Part shown: positions 19,993-30,229 of the stretch, one piece after another
Position numbering within the stretch: position 1 is the stretch's first letter
How the letters are laid out: each line of letters opens with the position of its first letter
DNA from: Acanthosepion pharaonis
Lineage: Eukaryota; Mollusca; Cephalopoda; Sepiida; Sepiidae
Length of the DNA: 64,000 nt
Reading direction: 5' to 3'
NCBI GenBank assembly: GCA_903632075.3
Contig: CAHIKZ030000954.1
Coordinates: forward strand, 2,143,501-2,207,500
Made by a program: the position numbers and the translations under genes
Notes under the pieces: generated by a model
What the model saw: the letters and a program-made list of their open reading frames with translations, nothing else
Told to the model about the DNA's origin: nothing
Databases searched by the model: none

Positions 19993-20824
19993 ATTAGTAG
20001 TAGTGAAAACAATAGAACTTCTCTATACTAGAGGATATTTTTTTTAATCTGGCAGGCCATTCTCTTAATTTCAGCCAGCCATGTGGCACATCACACACAA
20101 AGACACATTTTCTAACAGCAAAACCTATAAATGTTTTGTCTGCCTTTTTTCAGCTTTGTACACACAAGTAGATTTTTGCTTTTTTCTTGAGTTGCATTAT
20201 TCTTTACATGAAAATCTATACATAAAATTCCTCAATGTTTGGAATTTTGTTGCTTCCATTTGGTATAGGAATGACTGCAAAATCAACGCCCTCCCCCAAT
20301 TTTTTGTTTTGTTTGTTTGTTCAATGACATATCAACTCTTTATGGGTCATTTAATACTGAAATTTAATTTTCTTGGGAGCTTTGAAGTAATAAAAAATTA
20401 TATATGTTATTCTGCTTTCACAACTGACTACATGATAGATGATACTCAGCTTTTGTGCATATGCATGTTCTGTGGATATGATTACTTAAGGTGGTAATAT
20501 CTGTTTTATGTCATAACTTTGTTGAAGTTATTATATTTTGGAATACAGATTGAATTCTTTAAGAAATTGTAGAATATTATATGGATTAATGTCATAAAAG
20601 AATTCTTTCATGTTAGTTGTTTGGTTGATTTCATTTAGTAGCATATCAACCCCTATGGGTCATCTAATGATGAAATCTAAATATTTTGAATGCAATTACA
20701 TGCCTTCAACTACAGATAAAATGTATTGCTGATCATTTTACTTTAAACAGGAATTGTTTGTAATTATACTATAAAAATGTATTTTCTTACTTTCACAGTG
20801 TTTTGTCTGTGTTGACTATTTGAC
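19984..20824. other. Non-coding, AT-rich
   Basis: A 138-codon plus frame at 20081-20497 is rich in F, Y and C with no domain and no splice context. Part of it (catatcaactctttatgggtcat) recurs at 20643-20670, so it is repeat-derived. Confidence 0.45.
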
Positions 20825-21000
20825 TCTATCTGGGACCCTAACAGGTGCTACCACTCTGGGTCAGTGTGAAGCTGGAAACAGCAACTAAAAACCTCCTCAA
20901 CAGCTACTTAAAACCTCCAATCTCTTCATCAGAGGCCTTGCTGCCAGATGTAGTTTATCGTCATACAATCTTGTAGCATCCTTTCTACATTTAAAGTAAA
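20825..21000 (+). repeat. Dispersed repeat E, copy 1
   Basis: gggaccctaacaggtgctac, ctgggaaacagcaa-like and cttgctgccagatgtagttt are shared with 40160-40330; the first part is also shared with 62130-62205. All three copies are on the plus strand. Confidence 0.75.
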
Positions 21001-21083
21001 TGAAGATACTGTTTTTTAAATAAATAAATCCTACTTCTGATGTCGCAGAATACATTATATTTTCTTTTCTTTTTCTTTTTTAG

Positions 21084-21191
21084 CTTTGCCTCCTCAACAT
21101 GGCAGAGTTGCCATTGTTACTGGTGGATCGTCAGGTATTGGTTTCCATGTAACCAAAACTCTCTGTGAGCTTGGTATGCATGTCATCATTG
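21084..21191 (+). CDS. DHRSX: Internal exon of a DHRSX-like short-chain dehydrogenase
   Basis: A 108-nt exon preceded by a polypyrimidine tract and TAG (21081-21083) and followed by GTAAGT at 21192. Phase is 1 on both sides: 2 nt, 35 codons, 1 nt. The codons read LPPQHGRVAIVTGGSSGIGF and then HVTKTLCELGMHVII. This is beta-strand 1, the TGxxxGIG nucleotide-binding turn, helix alpha-B and strand beta-2 of a classical short-chain dehydrogenase/reductase. The PP..RVAIVTGG...GI..LG MHVII pattern, the exon limits and the proline pair fit the second exon of DHRSX, an NAD(P)-dependent polyprenol/dolichol-pathway SDR with an N-terminal hydrophobic segment. The SDR identity is firm, the orthology less so. 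No other exon of the gene was found in the window, which implies flanking introns above 20 kb and 42 kb. Confidence 0.8.
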
Positions 21192-22407
21192 GTAAGTTAC
21201 TAAACTTTATTCTTTAACAAGCTGAAGAAGAAAGACTATTTGGTTATAGTTATTACCATAATGAATTGTAACTAAGTAGTGATACTAACAAAAGTTTCTT
21301 ATAATATGGGTTTTAAGATGGTCCTTTGTGTTCATAAAGTACTAGTTTGGTACCAATCACTTCACTGACAAAGAGATCAAATTTCAAATCTAAATTGTTT
21401 ACATATTTAAAATACATTTATTAGAAAATATATTCAGTTTAAATGCAAGAGTCATCATGAAAATGACTCCAAATGGCTGCACATTTTGTCTTGTACTCTT
21501 TTATTGTTATCCAAACCAGACTGAGAAATTTGCATTCATGACACAAATGTTCATTTCAGTTTCATTGTGAAAAACCTGATTTTTCCATATAGCTTGTGTA
21601 TAATGTAACCATAGCTTCCAGGGAATACTAGTAGGCCTATTGTAATCAAATATTGTACTAATGGGAATCATCCTGGACATATTTTATAGAAAATAAAGGA
21701 TCTTCATTTTTTGGGGGCAAAGCTACACCCAAAATAATGAGAAAACTCACTTACCATACAATCTCTGTTATAAAGATTTAGATACAATACTTTTGTTTTC
21801 ATTCATGCCCTACTCTGTTAGCTATTTTACCTTGAGCCTGCCTTCTACATAGGCTAAGTTTCTTCCCTTTTGTCATTACATGAAGAACAAAACCCTCAAC
21901 CACTATGTATATTGCATAAAATCAACAAATGGCTTATATGTATTAGGTTGCATCATAAGTAGTTTCTATTTGGAGGGAAACAATTGTAATGATGAATGTA
22001 TCATTCTTACTAATAATCATAGGTGCCAGTTAAGGATAAAATTATTTTTTTTTAAGTTTTATTCATCAGACATTGATGATGAAGTTAAAGTTATCATTGT
22101 TATGGAAAACAATCCACTAATACACTCAGGAATTAGCAAAGATGTTAAAAATATCATAATCTACCATTTAAAAGCCAGCAGGCTAGGCATTTGGGATTCT
22201 CTTAGCAAAAAAACAAAAGTGGATCATTGATAAACAAAAACTGAAATTATCTATTAATCAGCCTAATATGCTTGTGTGCGTCTGGGGAGATTTATAATTT
22301 TATTCAATGAGTGACCTAAAATATTTTTACAAAAAAAAGTGCATTTCAGAGTTCAATTTAGAGAAACTTACAAAGAGGGAATTTGGGTTTGTCATGAGTT
22401 TGGTTGT
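21192..22407 (+). other. Intron start; no repeat recognised
   Basis: Begins with the splice donor of the SDR exon. A 116-codon plus frame at 21880-22230 has no recognisable domain and no conserved features, so I treat it as chance. The rest is ordinary AT-rich intron. Confidence 0.5.
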
Positions 22408-22440
22408 ACATTGGGTTCTCTCTTGTGCTCCCTTGGTCAG
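22408..22440 (+). repeat. Left remnant of the 33-bp minisatellite
   Basis: One unit (cattgggttctctcttgtgc, then tcccttggtcag) of the array that continues at 27006. The gypsy element inserted after its final GTCAG. Confidence 0.9.
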
Positions 22441-22858
22441 TGTTGTAGTAAAGAAAAGGCTGTCAACTGATAGTAGCAACTGCAATAGATTTCTTCTGTT
22501 TCTCGGCCGCAACACTTGTAGCCAAATCGTAGTTCACTCGATAGTCTGCCGTAACAGTCCAACACACAACGTAGAAACGACAAAATGGGGTCACACATTC
22601 AACCTTTATTTTTCATCAACAACAACGCGTGTTCGTTCGACCAAGCTCAAAATAATAATTTATAAGTGAAAAACGACTTCTGTTCACCGAGAGAATTTTC
22701 TGATTGGTCATGTCATTCAGGGGAGTGAAGAACATTAGCATAGCTTCTAGTCATTGATGTAGATTTTTGTTAACTACTTTTTGGTAATTTTTTCTTTGGC
22801 AGATCGCCCACAAAACACACATTTTTTTTCAGGGTAACTGATTATCTCTTTCACTACA
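22441..22858 (-). repeat. 3' LTR of the gypsy element
   Basis: 418 bp. Matches 26614-27005 along its whole length (tctcggccgcaacact, aaaatggggtcacacattca, aacattagcatagcttctag). It carries ~26 bp (gagagaattttctgattggt...) absent from the 5' LTR. The last pol reading frame runs about 10 codons into it before stopping at 22829. Confidence 0.95.
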
Positions 22859-23754
22859 CTCTCCCCTGTCACATAAGTGACACTCATGGGCAGGCCTCTT
22901 TATTCTTAAGCTTCTCCGGAGCGGAGCGACTGTTGGAGGAGATTGTGTGTTATGTTCTGAGGATTCTTCTGATCTGACAACCTCATACACAGAGTCTTTG
23001 TCATCTGAAGAATGTTCTGAAGATTCTTCTTCTGAGGATTCTTCTGGTCTGACAACCTCGTGCACAGAGTCTTCGCCATCTGAAGAGGTGCTAGTCCTAC
23101 CTCCGATGGTAATTATTCGTTCACTTTCTGAGTACTCACTGCTAGTGTCATTTGTTGAAGTATCTGTACATACATAGCGATGCAAGTCCTTTATGTGTCT
23201 TGGTACGCCATCAACCAGCACAGAGTGTGAGTTACTTACTCCAGAGACATGACCTACCCGGTACCGAGTTGTACACTGGCTATGTGGAGCTTTTACCCAC
23301 ACACGATCGCCCAAGTCATATGGCGCACGTTCTTTTATCCATTCAGTTGGACGCGTCACGTCAATGCCTCGTAGTCGGACTTTGTACTGATAAATCATGT
23401 TAGCTGGCGCGGTTAAGGGTGATACATTATTGTCTCTCAGAGTAACATTGTACTAATACACCACCTCCATTATCCAACACTGCTTCCTAGCAGCAATTCT
23501 TTTGATGCTCCGATGACATCGCTTGATTATGCTATTTCCTGATGGGACATACGCGCAGCGAAATCTGAGGTGTACTCCCCACGAATCCAAAAAATCTTTG
23601 AATAGTCCACTGCGGAATGCAGTGTCGTTGTCAGTGAGGAGTTCTGTCGGAGGTCCACGTTCAAAGAACAATGACCCCAAGTGGTCAATGATGCTTGCGG
23701 AATCCTGTTGACGCAGACGTCACCAAATAGTGAATCGGGTTGGGCCACAGTCAA
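22829..23754 (-). pseudogene. Integrase region of the gypsy element
   Basis: 23680-23453 carries LLTDNDTAFRSGLFKDFL (second catalytic aspartate region), then RFRCAYVPSGNS and RCHRSIKRIAAR. The third catalytic glutamate, normally two to three residues after the GN, is a lysine (SIIKRCHR). 23398-22829 is a 189-codon tail with DLGDRVWVKAPH and VLVDGVPRHIKDLHRY, an SH3-like C-terminal integrase part, then a Ser/Glu-rich repeat (SSEE/SSEHSSDD, two near-copies) and LRRSLRIKRP. Frames are broken near 23400-23450 and 23700. Confidence 0.85.
22859..22870 (-). promoter_or_regulatory. Polypurine tract
   Basis: On the minus strand ACAGGGGAGAG lies directly before the 3' LTR start TGTAGTG, the expected place and composition for plus-strand DNA priming in LTR elements. 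Confidence 0.8.
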
Positions 23755-23932
23755 TTAAGGTTAAATAGTGATGTCCGTTATAATGGGTGATGTCCATTCC
23801 AACACGGTGCTACACCTTGCTCACACTCACTTGTCCTTTTTGCCATTGCACAGGTGCTTGGTCAATGGACTGACACTCTTTGCATTCCCTGACCACTCCC
23901 ATGACAGCAGCTTTGGATATGGAGGGATAAAT

Positions 23933-24658
23933 CTACCTCACGAAATATAGGGTCCGTTTTATACCAGAATGTCCGCTTTGGCAATGCACAGATTTTAGTA
24001 AATCTGAGTTACGGTTGTTCACTGATGTTACTACTGGCTCTACCTGTTTCTTAATAGCATCAAGCCATTTTTGGGGTACCCTTGTTAAAGTATCGGCCTT
24101 GTTCTGATGTGATCTGACCAGCTGTATATCTACGGATAAGTGGTATTCACTTACCAACTTTCCCAGTGTGTCTAGCCGCCTTCGAATGAGCATCTCATTC
24201 GCAGCCTTTGTACGTATCCTGGCCTTCCCCGTAAGAGTGTCTGCTATCCACTTATACACACATGCGGAATCCATGAGTAAATGCAACACCTTTGCATTCC
24301 ATTGAAGGACTGCAGTTACTCCCCTGATAACGGCGTCTAATTACGACAGGTTGATATGTTGTGTATCCTTCTCAGGATGCAACCAACACGCATCTTCCAT
24401 GACAGTTTCGCCTACTTCGAGAGACACTCCTGTTGCCAGGGAGCTCGCATCAACCCAGACATTAAATTCACATCCGTCAACGTACCATTTACCACGTACG
24501 GGGTCGTCTTGACGCACCCTGGTAATGACTTCTACTATCATGTGTCTAAGGGGAGCATCATTTGTTGTGTCATCCCAGCCGGAAGTGACAGCAGTCACCC
24601 TAAGTTTGATAAATGCAGTTGCAATGCGGATCCACCCGCCCATGGAAAAATGTCCCAC
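23933..24658 (-). pseudogene. RNase H and integrase zinc-finger region of the gypsy element
   Basis: 24658-24341 includes FNVWVDASSLATGVSLEVG (first RNase H aspartate). After a stop, 24289-23933 continues HLLMDSACVYKWIADTLTG and QLVRSHQNKADTLTRVPQ (the later RNase H acidic residues and the H..KADTLTR signature), ending SVHCQSGHSGIKRTLYFVR, the HHCC zinc-finger start of integrase. Confidence 0.85.
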
Positions 24659-24675
24659 CAGCTTTCCACATTACG

Positions 24676-25720
24676 TCATGCATCTGGGAATGTCCGGGAG
24701 CTCGCTTCCACGTTTCCAGTAAAGCACGTTGTGCTCCCCCCCCAGACCTGCAAGCCGAGCACACAAGCACCATCCTCCAGTCGTTCTGGATTTTTACATT
24801 CGAGCCCAAAGTCAGCAAGATGCTTTCTCATCTGTGCAGCGGGCACTAAGGTTTTGTTGATATAGATGTCATCAATGTAAGCTGACGTCGCTTGACGAAT
24901 TGTCTCATCCTTGGATAGCACAGCATCCACGATGGCTTTCATGATGGCTGGCACCACACTGAGTCCAAATCCCATTCGAGTTAAGCAGTATCTCCTCCCA
25001 TTAAGGATCACCGTCTGAAATGGCCACAGTGACCGGTGCATGCGTACCTGCAAGTAGGCCTTTCAAAGATCACAGAGACATTGGATCCTTTCATTCGCCA
25101 TTCTCTCAATTTTTGTGCACACACATCAGCATGAGCCGTGTATGTGTCTACATGTTCGTTCAGTTCTCTATAATCTAGTACAGGGCGCACCTTTCCCTTG
25201 TTCTTCTGTACCACGGCCATCAACGGGATGAGGCCTCTTGGAGGACTAAGCTCTTCCTTGGGATACGGAGTCAGCCATCCATTGTTCAGCCACACCTGCA
25301 ATTCGTGCTGGTATTCTTCCTTGACGCGTTCGGGCACCGAATACTCTGACACTCGGTTCTGGAGCTTTTCTGGTATTTTTTTGACGACCATTTCCAAAAT
25401 GCTGTCCATGTCTTCGACCTTTGTTTGAACTGTGCTAAAGTCTGGTTCGTTGATCTTCAAAGTAGCACAGATGGGCGGATCAGAAAACTTGACTTCGCCC
25501 GCCTCTGTAATGCATACGCCGCCCAGCTCCTTAATAATGTCCATCCCAAGGAGCAGATCGAAACCTAATAACACGCTGTCCACGACCAACACACTGACTG
25601 TGACGGGGTCACCGTTGTTGATACTGAGTTTGATGTTTCCAACTCCCCAGCTGATGAGTCTTTCCATTGGCCGTTAGTACGTCCATCTTTTGTCTGCTCC
25701 ACTGTCGACAATCAAACTGT
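24676..25720 (-). pseudogene. Protease and reverse transcriptase region of the gypsy element
   Basis: The aspartic protease site LIVDSGAD lies at about 25690-25712, in a frame ended by a stop 5 codons on. 25667-25008 (219 codons) carries the protease flap/core (SVLLGFDLLLGMDIIKELGG) and the RT start (GWLTPYPKEELSPPRGLIPL, KVRPVLDYRELNEHVD). A frameshift near 25060 leads to 25053-24676 with FQTVILNGRRYCLTRMGFGL and the catalytic YIDDIY. All catalytic motifs are present but in three frames. Confidence 0.9.
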
Positions 25721-26578
25721 TCATGAGTGACCGAGAGCAGCCCAAGCAGTTATTCCATTGATGCGCACCTTAATCACATGCTCTTTCATGCTCAGTGCGG
25801 GGAAGAGACTGGCGCTGACGTCGCATCCCCCCATTCCATTTCCCAGACACTTAGAGGCAATATGACCTACTTTATGACATTGGAAGCATCGTAGATCGAG
25901 ACGTGCCTTTTGCGCTGACCCGCTGCGCATTTCTTCACATTGATAGCGGTAGTCTCTGGCAAAATGATTCGGCCCAGAGCATCGATAGCAGGTGACATCG
26001 CCATGGTGACAGATGGCTGGGGTTGGACCTTCTTTGTCTTCAATTGGTTGAACGACTGCGGCCACTGGTTCATCAGCCTCTTTTTCGTCGATCATGATAG
26101 CACGGGGTCTGGTCAACAATTGATTGAGCGTCATGTCTTCCATTCTGGATGATGCACAGAGTATCTGCTTAACATGACTAGGCAATCGAGACACGAAGGC
26201 ACATGTCATCCATTCTTCAGGAAGCGGTGCGATTGGAACGGCGAGCTTCTTTAATTCTGCCAAATATACATCTACTGTGTCGCCAGGTCACAGACGCCGT
26301 GCCTGGAATTGGTCATAGGCCACGGACCGGTCAGTTCCAAACATGGTTAGTAGAGTGTGCTTTATTTGCTCAATGTCACTTTTCTGTTCTTTGCTCAACT
26401 GCCTATACACAGCAAGGGCACCGCCTTTCAATCGCAGAGGAAGAATCCGTTCAATCTTCGTAATCTCACATAATTCGCAGACCAGTTACACTTTTTCGAT
26501 CCATTCAACCAAAGACTGTCCACTCGTATCACCACTGAATTCAGGGATCAGTTTTATGTCGAATGTTCTTTCTGCCAT
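25721..26578 (-). pseudogene. gag of the gypsy element
   Basis: Starts with ATG at 26578 (MAERTFDIKLIPEFSGDTSG), 35 nt inside the 5' LTR. Stops fall near 26490 and 26290. 26263-25721 is open and ends in nucleocapsid: CYRCSGPNHFARDY has lost its last cysteine, while CFQCHKVGHIASKC is an intact CCHC knuckle. The gag frame ends ALGHS-stop just before the protease site, which is in another frame, as in elements that use frameshifting, though here it may simply be mutated. Confidence 0.9.
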
Positions 26579-26598
26579 CTTGCTAGAGAGACAAAGTA

Positions 26599-26613
26599 AA
26601 TGCCGAAATAGCT
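26599..26613 (-). promoter_or_regulatory. Primer-binding-site-like sequence, not a tRNA 3'-end complement
   Basis: Directly inside the 5' LTR the minus strand reads AGCTATTTCGGCATT. It lacks the TGG that would pair with tRNA CCA. Its complement starts AATGCCGAAATAGCT, containing GCCGAAATAGCT, which I recognise as the first 12 nt of metazoan tRNA-Phe. The same 14-mer GCTATTTCGGCATT is at the same place in the TRIM (59811-59824). Confidence 0.6.
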
Positions 26614-27005
26614 TGTTGTAGTAAAGAAAAGACTGTTAACTGATAGTAGCAACTGCAATAGATTTCTTCTGTTTCTCGGCCGCAACACTTTTTGCCAAAT
26701 TGCAATTCACACGATAGTCCGACGTAACAGGCAACACACAACATAGAAACAACAAAATGGGGTCACACATTCAACCTTCACTTCTCATCAACAACACTGC
26801 GTGTTCATTCGACCAAGCTCAAAAAAAATCATCTTTTATAAGCGAAAAACGACTTCTGTTCGCCATTCAGGGGAGGGAAGAACATTAGCATAGCTTCTAG
26901 TCATTGATGTAGATTTTTGCTGACTACTTTTTGGTAATTTTTCTTTGGTAGATCGCACACAAAACAAACTTTTTTTCGGGGTAACTGATTATCTCTTTCA
27001 CTACA
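26614..27005 (-). repeat. 5' LTR of the gypsy element
   Basis: 392 bp, pairing with 22441-22858. No TATA box stands out. Confidence 0.95.
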
Positions 27006-27411
27006 GTCAGCCAATGGGTTCTGCCTTGTGCTCCCTTGGTCGGCTAATGGTTTCTGCCTTGTGCTCCCTTGGTCGGCCAATGGTTTCTGCCTTGTGCTCC
27101 CTTGGTCGGCCAATGGGTTCTCCCTTGTGCTCCCTTGGTCGGCCAATGGGTTCTCCCTTGTGCTCCCTTGGTCGGCCAATGGTTTCTTCCTTGTGCTCCC
27201 TTGGTCGGCCAATGGTTTCTCCCTTTTGCCCCCTTGGTCGGCCAATGGGTTCTCCCTTGGTCGGCCAATGGGTTCTCCCTTGGCCCCTCTTGGTCGGCCA
27301 GTGGGTTTGCCCTTGTGCTCCCTTGGTCGGCCAATGGGTTCTCCCTTGGTCGGCCAATGGGTTCTGCCTTGTGCTCCCAATGGGTTCTGCCTTGTGCTTC
27401 CTTGGTCATTA
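27006..27411 (+). repeat. 33-bp minisatellite, about 12 units
   Basis: Unit cttgtgctcccttggtcggc plus caatgggttctgc, 33 bp, with a few truncated units (for example 27241-27270 and 27340-27360). Because 33 is a multiple of 3, several frames on both strands stay open for over 100 codons, giving 11-residue peptides such as PLADQGSTRQK on the minus strand. These are consequences of the period. The array was split by the gypsy insertion. Confidence 0.92.
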
Positions 27412-27639
27412 CTGTTGTCTTTCACTGCTTATACTATATATCTACTAATACACCTTATTTTTTTAGCTTTATAAATTAAGACGCTAATCAGATTAGCTTA
27501 TTGACTTGAGATGGCACTGAGGGCAGATTTTTTGAAGAAGTTGATGGGTTGAACGAAAATTAAAAAACATCAGACACTTTTTGAAAAAGTATTATTTAAA
27601 ATTAAAAATAAATTCTTATGTTGGTCATCAAACCTAACT
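27412..27639. other. No gene seen
   Basis: AT-rich spacer between two tandem arrays. Confidence 0.4.
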
Positions 27640-27815
27640 CCCTACCCCACCAAGATTCAGGACCCAGGGCATACACTTTACCTGAAGTCCCTGCCCAACT
27701 CAGATTTGGCACCTAGGACATACACTCTACTTGAAGTCCCTACGTAACCCAGACTTGACACTCAGGGTATATGGCACTCAGGGTATATGAAGTCCCTGCC
27801 CACCCCAGTTAAGCT
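27640..27815 (+). repeat. ~49-bp minisatellite, 3.5 units
   Basis: The word ccctgccca..ccagatt...acttgaagt recurs at 27640, 27689, 27738 and 27794; the third unit contains an internal duplication of cactcagggtatatg. Confidence 0.85.
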
Positions 27816-28379
27816 ACTGCTTATTTAGTCTGTGTAGTGAATGACCCATCCCTCCCCCCGACACATTTTTGTGGGGAAAAATAGAAAATTGCCATTTACT
27901 GGAAATAAACAGCTATAAAGTTTCTGACAGTAATTTTTCATGAATGCCAACATTTTAGTTTCAAAATGTTTTGTGGCTGACAAACTTGAATTTAAAAATG
28001 AAAAAAGAATTATATTTTATATACATTTTTCCCTGAGCTACAATTGACAGGAAAGTGTGGAGCTGTGATTTCCCATATCCTGAAGCGACATGGCATAGAG
28101 AAGTCTTTAAATACTTACAAATGTATTCACATGCCATATATCACTGCATCCTAAGTTAGTAACTCGCTGTTTATTCTTTTCATTTAATTTTTGTTGCATT
28201 TTCTCATAATAAAGTTCAGATCATTTTTACTCAGTTATTCCTTTAAGGACAATGAAAATTATTCTGAAACTACCAGAATTTTACTGACATACAGATTTAC
28301 TTCCCTTGAGCCTTTTATTTAAAAATATTATTCTAGTGTTGAATATAATCAAAAGAGCCTAAATTCAACAAACACTTAG
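27816..28379. other. No gene seen
   Basis: AT-rich; 28050-28140 (gtggagctgtgatttcccatatcctgaag) resembles 48990-49060 (ggggagccatgattacccatgtcctgaag), a weak dispersed repeat. Confidence 0.4.
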
Positions 28380-29090
28380 TGAAGGTCGGTGGGCACAGTG
28401 GCCAAAATGTTCTGATAACAAGAACAAAGATGAGGACAATAGTCTACATGTAAATAATGATCCCAAATTTATATAATTATTTTCACGTCAAGTATTCTCT
28501 TTGTTGTTGTTATCATGTTTCAGCCATTGCAGCTTTTGCACTTCATCTGAGTAACATTCAGGGAATTTTAAACTAAACCCTTTATTCAGTCTATGGGAGG
28601 AGAGTGTTCTGCTGATGAGGTCCAAAGATATTTTGTCTACTCCCAAGGATTCAGTTCGAAATTCTCTAAAGGTTACCCAGGTGAACAAGCACCTGATGAA
28701 GGCTGGAGAGCACAATGGCCAAAAAGTTGTGCTCAATAACAAAAATCATTAGTCAAAGTGTGAATACTGTAAATAATGATAATTCCTTAACCCAGAAATT
28801 CAGACAGAAAATAACGGAGTAGTAATAAAAAGTGAACAATATGGAATATCCATAGACACAGACAGAGCAGCAAAGATGAGGACAATAGTCTGAGTGTAAA
28901 TAATGATAGCTCCTCATCCCAGAAATTCAGACAGAAGATAATGAAACAGTAATAAAAAAGGACAAGATGAGATATCCATAGACACAGACAGAGCAACAAA
29001 GATAAGGATAATAGTCCAAGTGTAGATACTGTAAATAATGATAATTCCTTACCCCAGAAATTCAGACAGAATTTACTATTACCATTAAGC
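28380..29090 (+). repeat. Tandem and dispersed 'gaaggctggagag' repeat block
   Basis: The word cccagaaattcagacaga falls at 28791, 28918 and 29053, giving units of 127 and 135 bp that include gacaagatgagatatccata, gacacagacagagcaacaaa and aatagtc..agtgtaaat. 28380-28730 holds further copies of aaggctggagagcacaatgg in both orientations. A single unit recurs at 31965-32085. Confidence 0.85.
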
Positions 29091-30229
29091 AGAAACAACT
29101 AAGTGGGCCAGTAGATAAGAATCATTCTGTGACACTAATTAGCTATGGTAATTGGCTAACTAATTAACCATAGAAATAAAAAAACAGGAAAGACTTAAGG
29201 CAAGAAAGAGCTATATCGAAAGATAGACTGATCGACGTTAAAAAAAAAAGATTTTATTTTATTTACAAAGAAAGATACTTTTTGCATGAGACAGAAAATC
29301 TGTAAGAAAAGGCGAGATATGAGATTCTGTCAAAACTGATTAATGTCATGATAAGAGAGTGACACCCAAAGGGAAACAGAATTCAGAAAGAAAAACAAAG
29401 CCAACCGATGCATGTGGCCATAAAAAAAAATTTCAGTTTGGGACCACTGCGGTACAGGCAGAGAGAAGTGATATTAGTTATCTTTCAGAGATATCATTTA
29501 ATTTTAATTCCTGGGTCCAATGAAGGAAACCATCTGGTGTGTGATAGAATTCTGGCATAAGGAAGAAAATTGTATTATTATTGCTTTTTCAAACTGTTGA
29601 TGTCAGGCACAGCGTTGTCAAAAACGGGCATTTGCTGATAAGAGGATTTTAAGGCATGAGAAAAATAAAGAATTTGATTCTCAGGTAAAATACGGACCTC
29701 CCAGCTAAAAGTTGACTTAGCAGAAAAAAAACCAGGTGTCGGGTTTTGACAGTGATTGATGAGTCAGTAGAGAGACCCAACTAAGTGAATTTTGGGTGTC
29801 CCTGAAAGAAAGATGTGATAAGAATTATTTGGCAAACTGGGGTTTGTAAATGTTTTGGCTGAAGGAAAAAAAAAAAGATAAAAAAATGATTTTGTAAACA
29901 AAATTCTGGTTAATAATTTTAAGAGGGCCAGTCTACCTACACCCACACTGCCGAGAGATCATTGGTCAAGTGGTAGCATGGGTGATAGGCAGAGGTGAAT
30001 GTATGAGAAAGATGGAGAAGTTGTTAACACCCACTGAGGGGATTGGTATGAGATACCAATGTGAGAGAGGAAGAGTCAAGGAGGATAACTCTCCTCCAAC
30101 CTTCCCTCAGGGACGAGGGAGAAACCCCCAAAATGGAAAGTGATTAATCTTAAAAAATGGGAAGTAATTAATTTTCCTGACCTAAGAACAAAGAGAATTC
30201 TTGTTGGGAATCGAGAATTATTGGGAACC
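29091..30229. other. No gene recognised
   Basis: Purine-rich, with several A-tracts and no domain-bearing frame. Confidence 0.4.

Larger units (their letters stand above)
22441..27005 (-). mobile_element. Complete Ty3/gypsy retrotransposon, coding capacity broken
   Basis: 4565 bp, read on the minus strand: 5' LTR 26614-27005, gag, protease, RT, RNase H, integrase, polypurine tract, 3' LTR 22441-22858. Both LTRs have TG...CA ends (TGTAGTGAAAG...TACTACAACA). The flanks are perfect 5-bp duplications GTCAG (22436-22440 and 27006-27010) inside a minisatellite unit, so both element and target are intact. The LTRs differ by scattered substitutions, indels of several nt and one ~26-bp gap, so the insertion is not recent. 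At least six stops or frameshifts interrupt the coding region, and the integrase has a substitution at its third acidic residue. Confidence 0.95.

Noticed and set aside
20081..20497. 138-codon plus-strand frame
   Set aside because: No domain, AT-driven residue content and an internal segment repeated at 20643-20670.
21880..22230. 116-codon plus-strand frame downstream of the SDR exon
   Set aside because: No family features, no splice sites, and not the expected next segment of an SDR.
26901..27479. Long overlapping frames on both strands with 11-residue repeats
   Set aside because: Consequence of the 33-bp minisatellite period; no start context or conservation argument supports a protein.
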